Shown: positions 1 to 5,928, counted from the stretch's first letter. The stretch is 9,543 nucleotides of DNA from Actinomycetes bacterium (GCA_021816565.1 JAKAXN010000160.1:1-9543); one strand, 5' to 3'. The notes: a model not told the origin generated them from the letters alone. Translations and numbers: made by a program.

Positions 1-59
1 CAGGCCGTGACCCGTTCCGATCCTCGGGTCGATTCAGGCCAGGAAAGGAGGGATCGCCA

Positions 60-263
60 ATGGCAACCGGTACAGTCAAATGGTTCAACTCCGAGAAGGG
101 GTTCGGGTTCATCTCGCAGGACGACGGCGGCCCTGACGTGTTTGTGCACTTCAGCGCCATCGCCGGCTCCGGGTATCGCAACCTGGAAGAGAACCAGAAG
201 GTCGAGTTCGAGACCAACCAGGGCCCCAAGGGGCTCCAGGCGGGCAACGTAACCATCCTCTGA
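60..263 (+). CDS. cspA: Cold-shock protein (CspA family, single cold-shock domain)
   Basis: This 67-residue protein is one complete cold-shock domain, the usual length for the family. It begins [10 protein letters not shown] and carries the RNP1 motif KGFGFI (residues 13-18) and the RNP2 motif VFVHF (27-31), whose aromatic residues stack on single-stranded RNA or DNA. Family members act in the cytoplasm as nucleic-acid chaperones that melt mRNA structure, in the cold or constitutively. The ATG is set by a strong Shine-Dalgarno, AAAGGAGG at 45-52, seven bases upstream. The gene stands alone and is followed by two hairpins, so it is probably monocistronic. No long cold-shock 5' leader can be judged because only 59 bases lie upstream. 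The family call is secure; the symbol is a family-level label because paralogues are common. Confidence 0.95.
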   Translation: MATGTVKWFNSEKGFGFISQDDGGPDVFVHFSAIAGSGYRNLEENQKVEFETNQGPKGLQAGNVTIL

Positions 264-283
264 TCGCCGAGATCGCTGCCGAG

Positions 284-312
284 GCCGACCGCCGGATCGC
301 CGGACGGTCGGC
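284..312 (+). terminator. Hairpin downstream of the cold-shock gene
   Basis: An 8-bp perfect stem (GCCGACCG at 284-291 with CGGTCGGC at 305-312) encloses a second CCGG-ATCG-CCGG stem, leaving one bulged A at 304. It lies 20 bases after the cold-shock stop codon. No T-run follows directly, so it may act as an mRNA 3' stabiliser or as the first half of a double terminator with the next hairpin. Confidence 0.55.
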
Positions 313-326
313 TCCGGCGCGCCCGC

Positions 327-364
327 CGCCGGGAACCGCCGGCCCCCGGCGCATCCTTTTCTTT
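327..364 (+). terminator. Rho-independent terminator with a T-rich tail
   Basis: The stem CGCCGGG (327-333) pairs with CCCGGCG (345-351) around an 11-base loop. It is followed by the pyrimidine-rich stretch TCCTTTTCTTT at 354-364, the most T-rich run in this area. This is the likely end of the cold-shock transcript and separates it from the secreted-protein gene. Confidence 0.6.
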
Positions 365-405
365 CCCGATGAGCCATCCGGGCGCTCACCCCACGACGAA
401 CTAAA

Positions 406-482
406 GGCGGTACCGCCCGATGAGCGGCGGTGCCTGTCCGGACTCATCACGGAGGGAAGAGATGAAAGGTATGAGCCAGTGA
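406..482 (+). promoter_or_regulatory. Structured leader with a short upstream reading frame before the secreted-protein gene
   Basis: Three elements lie in the 5' region. A perfect 12-base palindrome, GGCGGTACCGCC, occupies 406-417. A hairpin pairs GATGAG (419-424) with CTCATC (443-448), with an inner CGG/CCG pairing. The best Shine-Dalgarno here, GGAGGG at 451-456, sits 5 bases before an ATG at 462 that opens a frame of only six codons (MKGMSQ, stop TGA 480-482). That stop overlaps the GTG start of the large gene at 479 in a GTGA arrangement. This could be a leader peptide with translational coupling. It could also reflect a single-base error that splits the true N-terminus. I do not recognise a known riboswitch. 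Confidence 0.4.
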
Positions 483-2716
483 TCAACCCCGAGCGGCGCT
501 CGCCCGCCCTGCGGTCGTGGCAGCGCGCCCTGACGGTGGGCGCCTCGGCCGTGACCGCCCTGTTCGCCCTGGGCGGGGTGGCGTCGGCCCAGCCGGCGAC
601 GGCCGCCACCAGCGCGTCCGTCCACACCCAGGCTGCCCCGCCGAGCGCCGCAAGCGGCTCCGGTACCACCATCGATCCGCTCCTGGCCCGCTGCGGCTAC
701 GACAACCCGGCGTGCGGCACGGCCACCGGAGCCTCGGCCAACGGGGCCAGCGTGGGAGCCAGCGTCGGTGAGACCTACAGCGGCTACAACGGGTCGATCG
801 TCGATCTGCTCTACAGTCAGAACTTCTACTGCGATTCGGCGGACTACCCGTCCCACGACGCCAACGGCTGCGAGGCCGGCGCCGGCCCCGGTACGGGCAC
901 CACCACCGCCATGCCGAAGACCCCCCCGCCGGACAACACGGTGAACTCCGCCGGGAACTTCGACACCCTCTACGTGCCGGTCCCGCTGTTCGCCAATCCT
1001 CCGGCCCTGCAGTGCAACGGCAAGGCGGTGTGCATCGACCATCCCGGCAGCCTGGATCTGTCGGCCCTGGCTCCGGCTCTCGGGGTCAAGGATCCGACCG
1101 CCCTCTACAACGCCATGCTGCCCGGCCACGACCACATCATCGCCACCCGTAACAGCGGGCTGCCCGAGTGGTGGAACGTGGTGGTCGTCGGCGTGCCCAG
1201 CGCCAGCGCCTTCAACGCCATCGAGTCCGGCCAGAGCGTGGCCGCCATCGACCAGCAGGTGAAGGCCGGCAACGCGGTGCTGGCCCCGAGCAACGTCTAC
1301 CTGTTCTTCCAGGTGCTGCCGGGGACGGTCCCGGCGTCGACCTACCAGGCCGCGGCCGCCCGGGACTTCTCATCGAGCTTCCCGACCCGGCCCGCTCCGG
1401 TGGACAACAACAACGCCAACCTCGAGTCCGGCCCGTCCATCAACAACCTGGCCGACAACTGCGGCTCGAACGGCCCCAACTGCGAGAACATCGGCATCAC
1501 CAGTGACTGGATCGGTGGTCAGGACGTCCAGGCCCTCTACACCGAGAACTTCTACTGCGACACCACCGTCAGCTCCTCGGCCCCCGACGGGTGCGAGGCC
1601 GGCGCCCCGGCCAACCACAACCCCACCGGGGTGGGCGGCACGGTCCCTGCGGCGTCCAACAGCTACACCGGCACCAACATCGATCCGCTGTACATCCCGG
1701 TGCCCCTGTACTCGCCCGGCCCCAGCCACCCGCTGCAGTGCAACGCCGGCTACACCTGCATCGACCACCCGAACGGCATCGACCTGTCCCGGCTGGCTCC
1801 CGCTCTCGGCGTGTCGCCGTCGGCCCTGACCGACCTGCCCATACCGGGTCACGACCACATCCTGACCACCCGCAACCAGAACCAGCCCGAGTGGTGGGAC
1901 GTCGTCGTGGTCGGGGTCAAGACCCCCGGCGCTTTCCAGGCCATCGAGACCGGCAAGAGCATCGACTCGGTCAACGCCGAGGTGAAGGCCGGCAACGCGG
2001 TGGTCGCCCCGACCAACGCTTACCTGTGGTTCCAGACCCTGCCCGGGGTAGGCCCGGCTTCGCCGGGACCGGTCACGACCAGCTGCACGAGCCACCTGCC
2101 GTCCGGCTCGGTCGTGGGCATGGCCCCGCTGACCGACGGGAACGGCTACGTGGAGACGGACGCCGCCGGTGACGTGGCCGTCTTCGGCCAGGCCAGCTGC
2201 TACGGCTCCCTGACCGGCACCCACCTGAACAAGCCCATCGTCGGCATCGCCGTCGACAAGTACACCGGCGGCTACTGGCTGGTCGCCTCCGATGGTGGCG
2301 TGTTCGCCTTCAACGCCCCCTACGAGGGCTCGACCGGTGGGCTCGCTCTGGCCAAGCCGGTGGTCGGCATGGCCGCCACGCCCGACGGTAACGGCTACTG
2401 GCTGGTCGCCTCCGATGGTGGGGTGTTCTCCTTCGGGGACGCCGCGTTCCACGGCTCGACCGGTGGGGTCGCCTTGGCCAAGCCGGTGGTCGGCATGGCC
2501 GCCACCATCGACGGGCAGGGGTACAACCTGTTCGCCTCCGATGGCGGGGTGTTCTCCTTCGGGGACGCCACCTTCCACGGCTCCACCGGCGGCGTGAAGC
2601 TGGCCCAGCCGGTCGTCGGAGGCGGGTCCGACCTGTCCACCGGCGGTTACTGGGAGGCCGCCGCCGACGGAGGAATCTTCAACTTCGACGCTCCGTTCTG
2701 GGGCTCGGCCGCCTGA
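479..2716 (+). CDS. Large secreted protein: duplicated six-cysteine domain plus five-blade GYW repeat
   Basis: This 745-residue protein has a signal peptide: basic residues R6, R7, R12 and R16, a hydrophobic stretch about 18-34, and a likely cleavage after the ASA at 35-37. The mature part holds two homologous domains (about 66-282 and 322-523). Each has six cysteines in matching positions and the shared motifs NFYCD, GCEAGA, CIDHP, PGHDHI, TRN and EWW, followed by a VVVVGV strand. A C-terminal set of five blades of about 42 residues (545-745) repeats GYW-LVASDGGVF-SFGDA-F-GSTGG, a pattern I associate with exported acidimicrobial proteins and that suggests a beta-propeller-like fold. The GTG start at 479 is the only good start in frame near the signal peptide, but the best ribosome site upstream fits another frame. 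Export is well supported. The function is unknown: cell-surface binding or an extracellular enzyme are both possible. Confidence 0.85.
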   Translation: MINPERRSPALRSWQRALTVGASAVTALFALGGVASAQPATAATSASVHTQAAPPSAASGSGTTIDPLLARCGYDNPACGTATGASANGASVGASVGETYSGYNGSIVDLLYSQNFYCDSADYPSHDANGCEAGAGPGTGTTTAMPKTPPPDNTVNSAGNFDTLYVPVPLFANPPALQCNGKAVCIDHPGSLDLSALAPALGVKDPTALYNAMLPGHDHIIATRNSGLPEWWNVVVVGVPSASAFNAIESGQSVAAIDQQVKAGNAVLAPSNVYLFFQVLPGTVPASTYQAAAARDFSSSFPTRPAPVDNNNANLESGPSINNLADNCGSNGPNCENIGITSDWIGGQDVQALYTENFYCDTTVSSSAPDGCEAGAPANHNPTGVGGTVPAASNSYTGTNIDPLYIPVPLYSPGPSHPLQCNAGYTCIDHPNGIDLSRLAPALGVSPSALTDLPIPGHDHILTTRNQNQPEWWDVVVVGVKTPGAFQAIETGKSIDSVNAEVKAGNAVVAPTNAYLWFQTLPGVGPASPGPVTTSCTSHLPSGSVVGMAPLTDGNGYVETDAAGDVAVFGQASCYGSLTGTHLNKPIVGIAVDKYTGGYWLVASDGGVFAFNAPYEGSTGGLALAKPVVGMAATPDGNGYWLVASDGGVFSFGDAAFHGSTGGVALAKPVVGMAATIDGQGYNLFASDGGVFSFGDATFHGSTGGVKLAQPVVGGGSDLSTGGYWEAAADGGIFNFDAPFWGSAA
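674..1324 (+). repeat. Six-cysteine domain, copy 1 of the secreted protein
   Basis: Residues 66-282. Cysteines lie at 72, 79, 118, 131, 179 and 185, each with a counterpart in copy 2, which suggests three disulfides formed after export. Shared landmarks are LY-x2-NFYCD, LYVPVPL, CIDHP, LAPALGV, PGHDHI, TRN, PEWW and VKAGNAV. The conserved H-D-H of GHDH (216-219 region) and the CIDHP histidine are candidate metal or active-site residues, but this is inference. Confidence 0.75.
1442..2047 (+). repeat. Six-cysteine domain, copy 2 of the secreted protein
   Basis: Residues 322-523. Cysteines lie at 328, 335, 360, 372, 421 and 427. The order of motifs is the same as in copy 1, ending in WFQTLPG where copy 1 has FFQVLPG. 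The region between the first cysteine pair and NFYCD is shorter than in copy 1. The two copies are clearly diverged, so the duplication is old rather than a recent DNA event. Confidence 0.75.
2111..2713 (+). repeat. Five tandem 42-residue GYW/ASDGGVF blades
   Basis: Blades start at residues 545, 587, 628, 670 and 712, with lengths 42, 41, 42, 42 and 34. Middle blades are almost identical as DNA: a 31-base stretch at 2349-2379 recurs exactly at 2475-2505, 126 bases (42 codons) later, and a 29-base stretch at 2270-2298 recurs at 2393-2421. The first and last blades are the most diverged, as expected for end caps. The exact near-repeats could allow blade gain or loss by recombination. Confidence 0.85.
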
Positions 2717-2749
2717 CAGCCGGGTCTCCGGCTGAACGCTAGAAGGTAG

Positions 2750-2779
2750 AAGGGCGGGGGCCTCCGGGCCCCCGCCCTT
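2750..2779. terminator. Strong bidirectional terminator hairpin
   Basis: A perfect 12-bp stem pairs AAGGGCGGGGGC (2750-2761) with GCCCCCGCCCTT (2768-2779), extended by C2762-G2767 around a TCCG tetraloop. It lies 34 bases after the stop of the secreted-protein gene and just beyond the end of the convergent minus-strand csrA cluster. There is no long T-run on either side. The minus-strand flank (TCTACCTTCT) is the more pyrimidine-rich, so it may serve both converging transcripts. Confidence 0.7.
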
Positions 2780-2800
2780 GCCGCGGGCGGAGCGGCCCGC

Positions 2801-2902
2801 TCAGCGCAGGCCCCGGAGGAGGCGGGCCAGGTCGTAGAGCAGGGCCGTCGCGTCGGCGACGATCAGTGCGAAGGTGGCCCAGAACTCCACCCTCGCCCCC
2901 AC
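2801..2902 (-). CDS. Possible small hydrophobic protein downstream of the csrA-like gene
   Basis: A short minus-strand frame of 33 codons reads from GTG 2902 to TGA 2801. After about five residues it gives VEFWATFALIVADATALL followed by YDLARLLRGLR: a short hydrophobic segment, then an arginine-rich amphipathic tail, like a single-pass or membrane-associated peptide. It begins 25 bases after the CsrA-like stop and ends 22 bases before the terminator hairpin, which fits a last gene of that operon. GTG 2890 (with GGGGGCGAGG just upstream) and GTG 2977 (overlapping the csrA-like gene) are alternative starts. There is no recognisable family. In such GC-rich DNA a frame this short can arise by chance, so confidence is low. 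Confidence 0.3.
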   Translation of the reverse strand: MGARVEFWATFALIVADATALLYDLARLLRGLR

Positions 2903-2927
2903 CTGCCGGCCCCGGCGGCCCGCCTCA

Positions 2928-3302
2928 TCACCAACCGACAGCGGCCCGCGCCGGGGGGCCGCCGGGCCCCGGCTCACGCTCGATGGTCACCCCCGACGGT
3001 GCCTCGATGGCCAGGCGGACGGTCCGGCCGGAGCCGGGAAGGACAGCGACGCGCACCGAGTCGCCGATGAGCAGATCGGGCGGCGTCCGGCTCGACACCA
3101 CCCTCCTCCGGCAGGCACCGAGGGGTCGGCCCTGGTTCTGGGCCTCGCGGCCTATCCGGACCTCGGCCGAGGTCAGGACCGGCATCTGGGCGGGGCACTC
3201 TACGGAGAGGCACGCGTCCCCGTCGACGATGAGGTCGACGGTCACGGCGATGTCCCCGCCGATGAGGACCCGCTCCCCGGCCCGGCACTTGACTACCAGC
3301 AC
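2928..3302 (-). CDS. csrA: Tandem (two-domain) CsrA-like RNA-binding regulator
   Basis: The 124-residue protein is about twice the length of normal CsrA (about 60-70) and contains two CsrA domains. Copy 1 (1-48) aligns without gaps to E. coli CsrA from memory: MLVV start, GE at 9-10, IG at 14-15, P37. Copy 2 (about 67-110) has LLIGDSVRVAV, then VRLAIEAP and VTIERE, again gapless from IG (79-80) onward. A linker (about 49-66) joins them. CsrA is a cytoplasmic dimer that binds GGA loops in mRNA leaders and blocks or alters translation; a fused pair could fold as a pseudo-dimer. R44 of the family, essential for RNA binding, is T44 in copy 1 but kept as R109 in copy 2. The start is GTG 3302, with AGGGGG at 3312-3317 nine bases upstream. 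The gene follows the helix-turn-helix gene by 93 bases. No FliW or flagellar gene is visible nearby. Confidence 0.8.
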   Translation of the reverse strand: MLVVKCRAGERVLIGGDIAVTVDLIVDGDACLSVECPAQMPVLTSAEVRIGREAQNQGRPLGACRRRVVSSRTPPDLLIGDSVRVAVLPGSGRTVRLAIEAPSGVTIEREPGPGGPPARAAVGW

Positions 3303-3360
3303 CCGCCCCTACCCCCTGACAACGGCTGACGGAGTCGATTGCATACCGATCTCTCGGCCG

Positions 3361-3375
3361 GCAACTCCATGTTGC
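3361..3375 (-). promoter_or_regulatory. Stem-loop with AUGGA loop in the csrA-like leader (candidate CsrA site)
   Basis: Read on the minus strand, GCAAC-AUGGA-GUUGC forms a perfect 5-bp stem with a 5-base loop that contains GGA. It lies 58 bases upstream of the GTG start of the tandem CsrA gene and about 20 bases after the stop of the preceding gene. CsrA family proteins are known to prefer ANGGA presented in a hairpin loop and often regulate their own mRNA. This is the only GGA hairpin I see in this leader. Confidence 0.45.
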
Positions 3376-3395
3376 GCTTATAGGGTCTTTCGGCT

Positions 3396-3782
3396 CTATT
3401 TGGCATGGGCGGGCTCGCAGGGGCGGTGATCGGAGTAGATCCGGCCGGCCCGCTGGCGGGACACGCCGAACATCCGCCCCGCTTCGGCCAGGCTCACCCG
3501 GTCGTGATCCACCAGGTGGCGGATGAGCGCGGCGCGCAACTCCAGGGTGGCGGTCTCGTATCTCTGCATGGCGATCCCGGCCGCCATCCGGCGGTCCCGG
3601 AGCCCGTCGGCCATCAGCCGGCGGACCACCAGGGTGGCCGGGTATCCGGACCGGGCGTAGGAGCCGGCGCGCAGGAGGACCTGCGAGTGCTCGGCTATGG
3701 CCCGGCAGGCATCCTCCGCCGCCGTCTCCACCGCGTCGAACGCGGCTTCCAACCACCTGTCATCGGCCTCGTACCCGGGCAT
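3396..3782 (-). CDS. Small helix-turn-helix protein upstream of the csrA-like gene
   Basis: This is a 128-residue protein when started at ATG 3782, chosen because GAGGAGG at 3791-3797 sits eight bases upstream; a frame extending to 3833 has no comparable ribosome site. The first 90 residues look alpha-helical, rich in Ala, Arg and Glu (for example LEAAFDAVETAAEDACRAIA). Residues about 96-118 form a helix-turn-helix: VSLAEAGRMFGVSRQRAGRI, with the usual A-x3-GVS turn followed by a recognition helix. It resembles sigma-factor region-4-like or MerR/Xre-type DNA-binding helices, but I cannot place it in a named family. It probably binds DNA in the cytoplasm. It leads the minus-strand cluster with the tandem CsrA gene, so the two may be co-expressed. 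Target genes are unknown. Confidence 0.7.
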   Translation of the reverse strand: MPGYEADDRWLEAAFDAVETAAEDACRAIAEHSQVLLRAGSYARSGYPATLVVRRLMADGLRDRRMAAGIAMQRYETATLELRAALIRHLVDHDRVSLAEAGRMFGVSRQRAGRIYSDHRPCEPAHAK

Positions 3783-4041
3783 CCGAACCGCCTCCTCGCC
3801 CTTTTGATTGTCCGCCGGAAGCCGGGCCCGCACCCGCGCCTTCCTGGCCTCGATACTAGACCCCCGAACCGCCCAGAAGCGCGTATTTCCACCAAGGCCG
3901 CAAAGGGAGTCAAGTCGGCCGCCACCCCAGCCGATTCAGCCCGGAGCCTACGACCGCCCCTGTGGCTGAGCGCCGCCGGTTTCCCCCGGTTGGGACCATG
4001 GCCTCTGGAGTCCGGGCCGGGGGAGGGATCACCGTTGGTCC
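3783..4041. other. Divergent intergenic region, no gene seen
   Basis: These 259 bases separate the minus-strand helix-turn-helix gene from the plus-strand ABC exporter, so promoters for both should lie here. The minus-strand TAGTAT near 3852-3857 is a possible -10 box for the helix-turn-helix gene but has no convincing -35 partner at normal spacing. GGGGGAGGG at 4018-4026 is too far (about 16 bases) from GTG 4042 to be an ideal ribosome site. I see no RNA gene or clear repeat. Confidence 0.4.
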
Positions 4042-5019
4042 GTGGCCCGCAGCGCTGAACGTTCGGCGGAGGTGAGGGCGCCGGCCGGTTCGGTGCCGGT
4101 GAGCCTGGCCGGGGTGACCAAGCACTACCGGGGCGGGCGGGGAATCGAGGACGTGGACCTGGAGGTGGGCGACGGCGAGGTGTTCGCCTTCCTCGGGCCG
4201 AACGGCGCGGGCAAGACCACCACCATCCGGGTGATGCTGGACCTGATACGGCCCGACGCCGGTGCGGTGCGGCTGTTCGGCCTGGACCTGAGGAGCCACA
4301 GCGTGGAGGTCCGGCGGCGCATCGGCTACCTGCCGGGGGATCTGGGGCTCTACGAGCACCTGACCGCCCGGGAGCTGCTGACCCACTTCGCCCACCTACG
4401 GGGAGGCCCGCCGTGGCCGGCCACGGCCCAACTGTGCGAGGTGTTCGACCTGGAGCTGGACAAGGTCATCGGGGCCCTGTCGAAGGGGAACCGCCAGAAG
4501 GTGGGCCTGGTGCAGGCCCTCATGGGCGAGCCGGACCTGCTGATCCTGGACGAGCCGACCTCGGGCCTGGACCCGCTGGTGCAGGCCCAGGTCCACGACG
4601 CCATCCGCCGGGCCGCCCTCGGCGGCCGGTCGGTTTTCCTCTCGTCGCACATCCTCTCGGAGGTGGCCGGCGTGGCCGACCGGGTCGGGATCATCAAGGA
4701 CGGTCGGATGGTGGGGGTGGAGCGGGTGTCGGATCTGCGCCGGCGGGCCGTCCACTACGTCGATGTCCGCTTCGCCGGCGGCGCCAGGCCCCCGGAGCTG
4801 AGCGCGCTGGCCGGGGTGGAGGTGCTGGCACCCGTCGACGACCGGGTCCGCCTGGCGGTCAGCGGGTCCCTGGACCCGGTGCTGGCCGTGCTGGCGAGCC
4901 ACCCGGTGGAGGACCTGCTGGTGCGTGAACCGGACCTGGAGGACGTGCTGCTCGCCATCATCCGGGGCGGCCGCCGGGCGGCCCGCGGGAGCGGGGATCT
5001 GGCCGGTGCCCGCCGCTAG
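4042..5019 (+). CDS. ABC-2 type exporter, ATP-binding subunit
   Basis: This 325-residue cytoplasmic ATPase powers an exporter. Motifs in order: Walker A GPNGAGKTT (52-60), signature LSKGNRQK (136-143), Walker B DLLILDEP (about 155-162), D-loop SGLD (164-167) and switch histidine H203 in SSHILSEV. The Q-loop position reads IGYLPGD (94-100), with Gly where most ABC ATPases have Gln; this variant occurs in other DrrA/CcmA-like exporters. About 100 residues after the ATPase core form the family's C-terminal extension. The GTG at 4042 is not certain because it lacks a close ribosome site; GTG 4072 and GTG 4099 are in-frame alternatives before the first conserved strand. It overlaps the permease gene by 14 bases, so the two are co-translated partners. 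The substrate (drug, lipid or polysaccharide) cannot be inferred. Confidence 0.92.
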   Translation: MARSAERSAEVRAPAGSVPVSLAGVTKHYRGGRGIEDVDLEVGDGEVFAFLGPNGAGKTTTIRVMLDLIRPDAGAVRLFGLDLRSHSVEVRRRIGYLPGDLGLYEHLTARELLTHFAHLRGGPPWPATAQLCEVFDLELDKVIGALSKGNRQKVGLVQALMGEPDLLILDEPTSGLDPLVQAQVHDAIRRAALGGRSVFLSSHILSEVAGVADRVGIIKDGRMVGVERVSDLRRRAVHYVDVRFAGGARPPELSALAGVEVLAPVDDRVRLAVSGSLDPVLAVLASHPVEDLLVREPDLEDVLLAIIRGGRRAARGSGDLAGARR

Positions 5020-5827
5020 ACGTCGTCCTGCCGCCCTGCACTCGGTGTTCGAGCGCAGCGTCCACGAGCAGCGCCGGTCGCTGTACTCGTGGGGGGTCGG
5101 CATGTTCGCCCTGGCTCTGCTGATGGTGTCCCTCTACCCGACGGTGCGGGACAACCCCCAGCTGTCGACACTGCACGAGTCCTACCCGAAGGCCCTGCGG
5201 TCCCTGTTCGGCATCAGCGACCTCACGACCGGGACGGGCTATCTGAGGGCCGAGCTGTTCTCGCTGGTGGCCCCCATGCTGGTGGTGGTCCTGGCGGTCC
5301 TGTGGGGCGGCGATCTCATCGCCGGCGAGGAGGACCGGGGAACCATCGACATCCTGCTGGCCAACCCGGTGTCCCGCCGGCGCATCTTCCTGGAAAAATG
5401 GGCAGCACTGGTGGCAGGGGTTTCTCTCGTCACTGCCGCTTTCGCCGCCGGCCTGGCCATCGGCGTGCCGGCGGTCGATCTCCACGCCGGTGCCGGCCGG
5501 CTGGCTGCGGCGCTGGTCGCGACCGGGCTCACGGGGGTGCTGTTCGGGACCATGGCCCTCGGGGCCGGGGCCGCGACCGGGAGGAGGGGATTGGCCCGGG
5601 GTCTCACCGCAGTGGCGGCGGTGGGGGCCTACCTCCTGAGCTCGCTCGCCGAGCTGGTGGGATGGATGAAGCCGCTGCGGCCACTCTCGCCGTGGTACCA
5701 CGCCATGGGGGTGGATCCGCTGGCCATCGGGTTCTCGGCGCTCCACCTGCTGGTGGTGGCGGCCGTCACCGCCGTGGTGGTCGGGGCCGCCATCTGGGCC
5801 TTCGACCGGCGGGACCTGGGCGTCTGA
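5006..5827 (+). CDS. ABC-2 type exporter, membrane permease subunit
   Basis: This 273-residue integral membrane protein pairs with the upstream ATPase. Six hydrophobic segments are visible: about 26-45, 84-104, 132-154, 166-188, 198-216 and 244-266. Between segments 2 and 3 lies the typical ABC-2 coupling region AGEEDRGTIDILLANPVSR (106-124), ending in RRRIFLEKW. A longer extracytoplasmic loop (about 46-83) precedes segment 2. The frame is open upstream to 4925, but that part only shadows the ATPase gene. GTG 5006 is chosen because it sits inside the ATPase stop region with GGAGCGGGG just upstream, giving the normal short cytoplasmic N-terminus. The substrate is unknown; the arrangement resembles antibiotic or lipid exporters of actinobacteria. 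Confidence 0.88.
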   Translation: MPAARRRPAALHSVFERSVHEQRRSLYSWGVGMFALALLMVSLYPTVRDNPQLSTLHESYPKALRSLFGISDLTTGTGYLRAELFSLVAPMLVVVLAVLWGGDLIAGEEDRGTIDILLANPVSRRRIFLEKWAALVAGVSLVTAAFAAGLAIGVPAVDLHAGAGRLAAALVATGLTGVLFGTMALGAGAATGRRGLARGLTAVAAVGAYLLSSLAELVGWMKPLRPLSPWYHAMGVDPLAIGFSALHLLVVAAVTAVVVGAAIWAFDRRDLGV

Positions 5828-5837
5828 ACTGACCGGG

Positions 5838-5862
5838 CCGGGACCTTGGCCCCTGGGTCCGG
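5838..5862 (+). terminator. Weak hairpin after the exporter operon
   Basis: CCGGGACC (5838-5845) can pair with GGGTCCGG (5855-5862), with one G-U pair and one mismatch, around a 9-base loop. It starts 10 bases after the permease stop. There is no T-run, so it may be a weak terminator or only GC-rich background. Confidence 0.3.
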
Positions 5863-5889
5863 TGCCCCCCGGGGCCGTCTAATGGGTGA

Positions 5890-5914
5890 GCCGAAGCCCG
5901 GTTTCGGCAGGAGG
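5890..5914 (+). promoter_or_regulatory. Hairpin abutting the dedA-like ribosome binding site
   Basis: GCCGAA (5890-5895) pairs with TTCGGC (5903-5908) around a 7-base loop, and AGGAGG (5909-5914) follows immediately. The spacing from AGGAGG to GTG 5929 is 14 bases, longer than usual. A 16-codon frame from ATG 5882 (beginning MGEPKPG) ends in TGA overlapping the GTG start by GTGA. Coupling or structure-dependent initiation is possible. Confidence 0.35.
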
Positions 5915-5928
5915 TTCGGGCGTTCGCA

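Noticed and set aside
367..478. Known riboswitch (cyclic-di-GMP or cyclic-di-AMP type) before the secreted-protein gene
   Set aside because: The hairpin and palindrome are real, but I could not match the conserved cores of either class as I remember them. A covariance-model search would settle it.
1370..2578. 402-codon open frame on the minus strand opposite the secreted-protein gene
   Set aside because: It mirrors the GC-rich codons of the sense gene, and its repeats simply reflect the GYW blades. It has no domain, no ribosome site and no plausible composition.
2974..3756. 260-codon minus-strand frame spanning the helix-turn-helix and csrA-like genes
   Set aside because: It is low-complexity Gly/Arg/Pro shadow coding; the other minus-strand frames contain recognisable helix-turn-helix and CsrA domains with ribosome sites.
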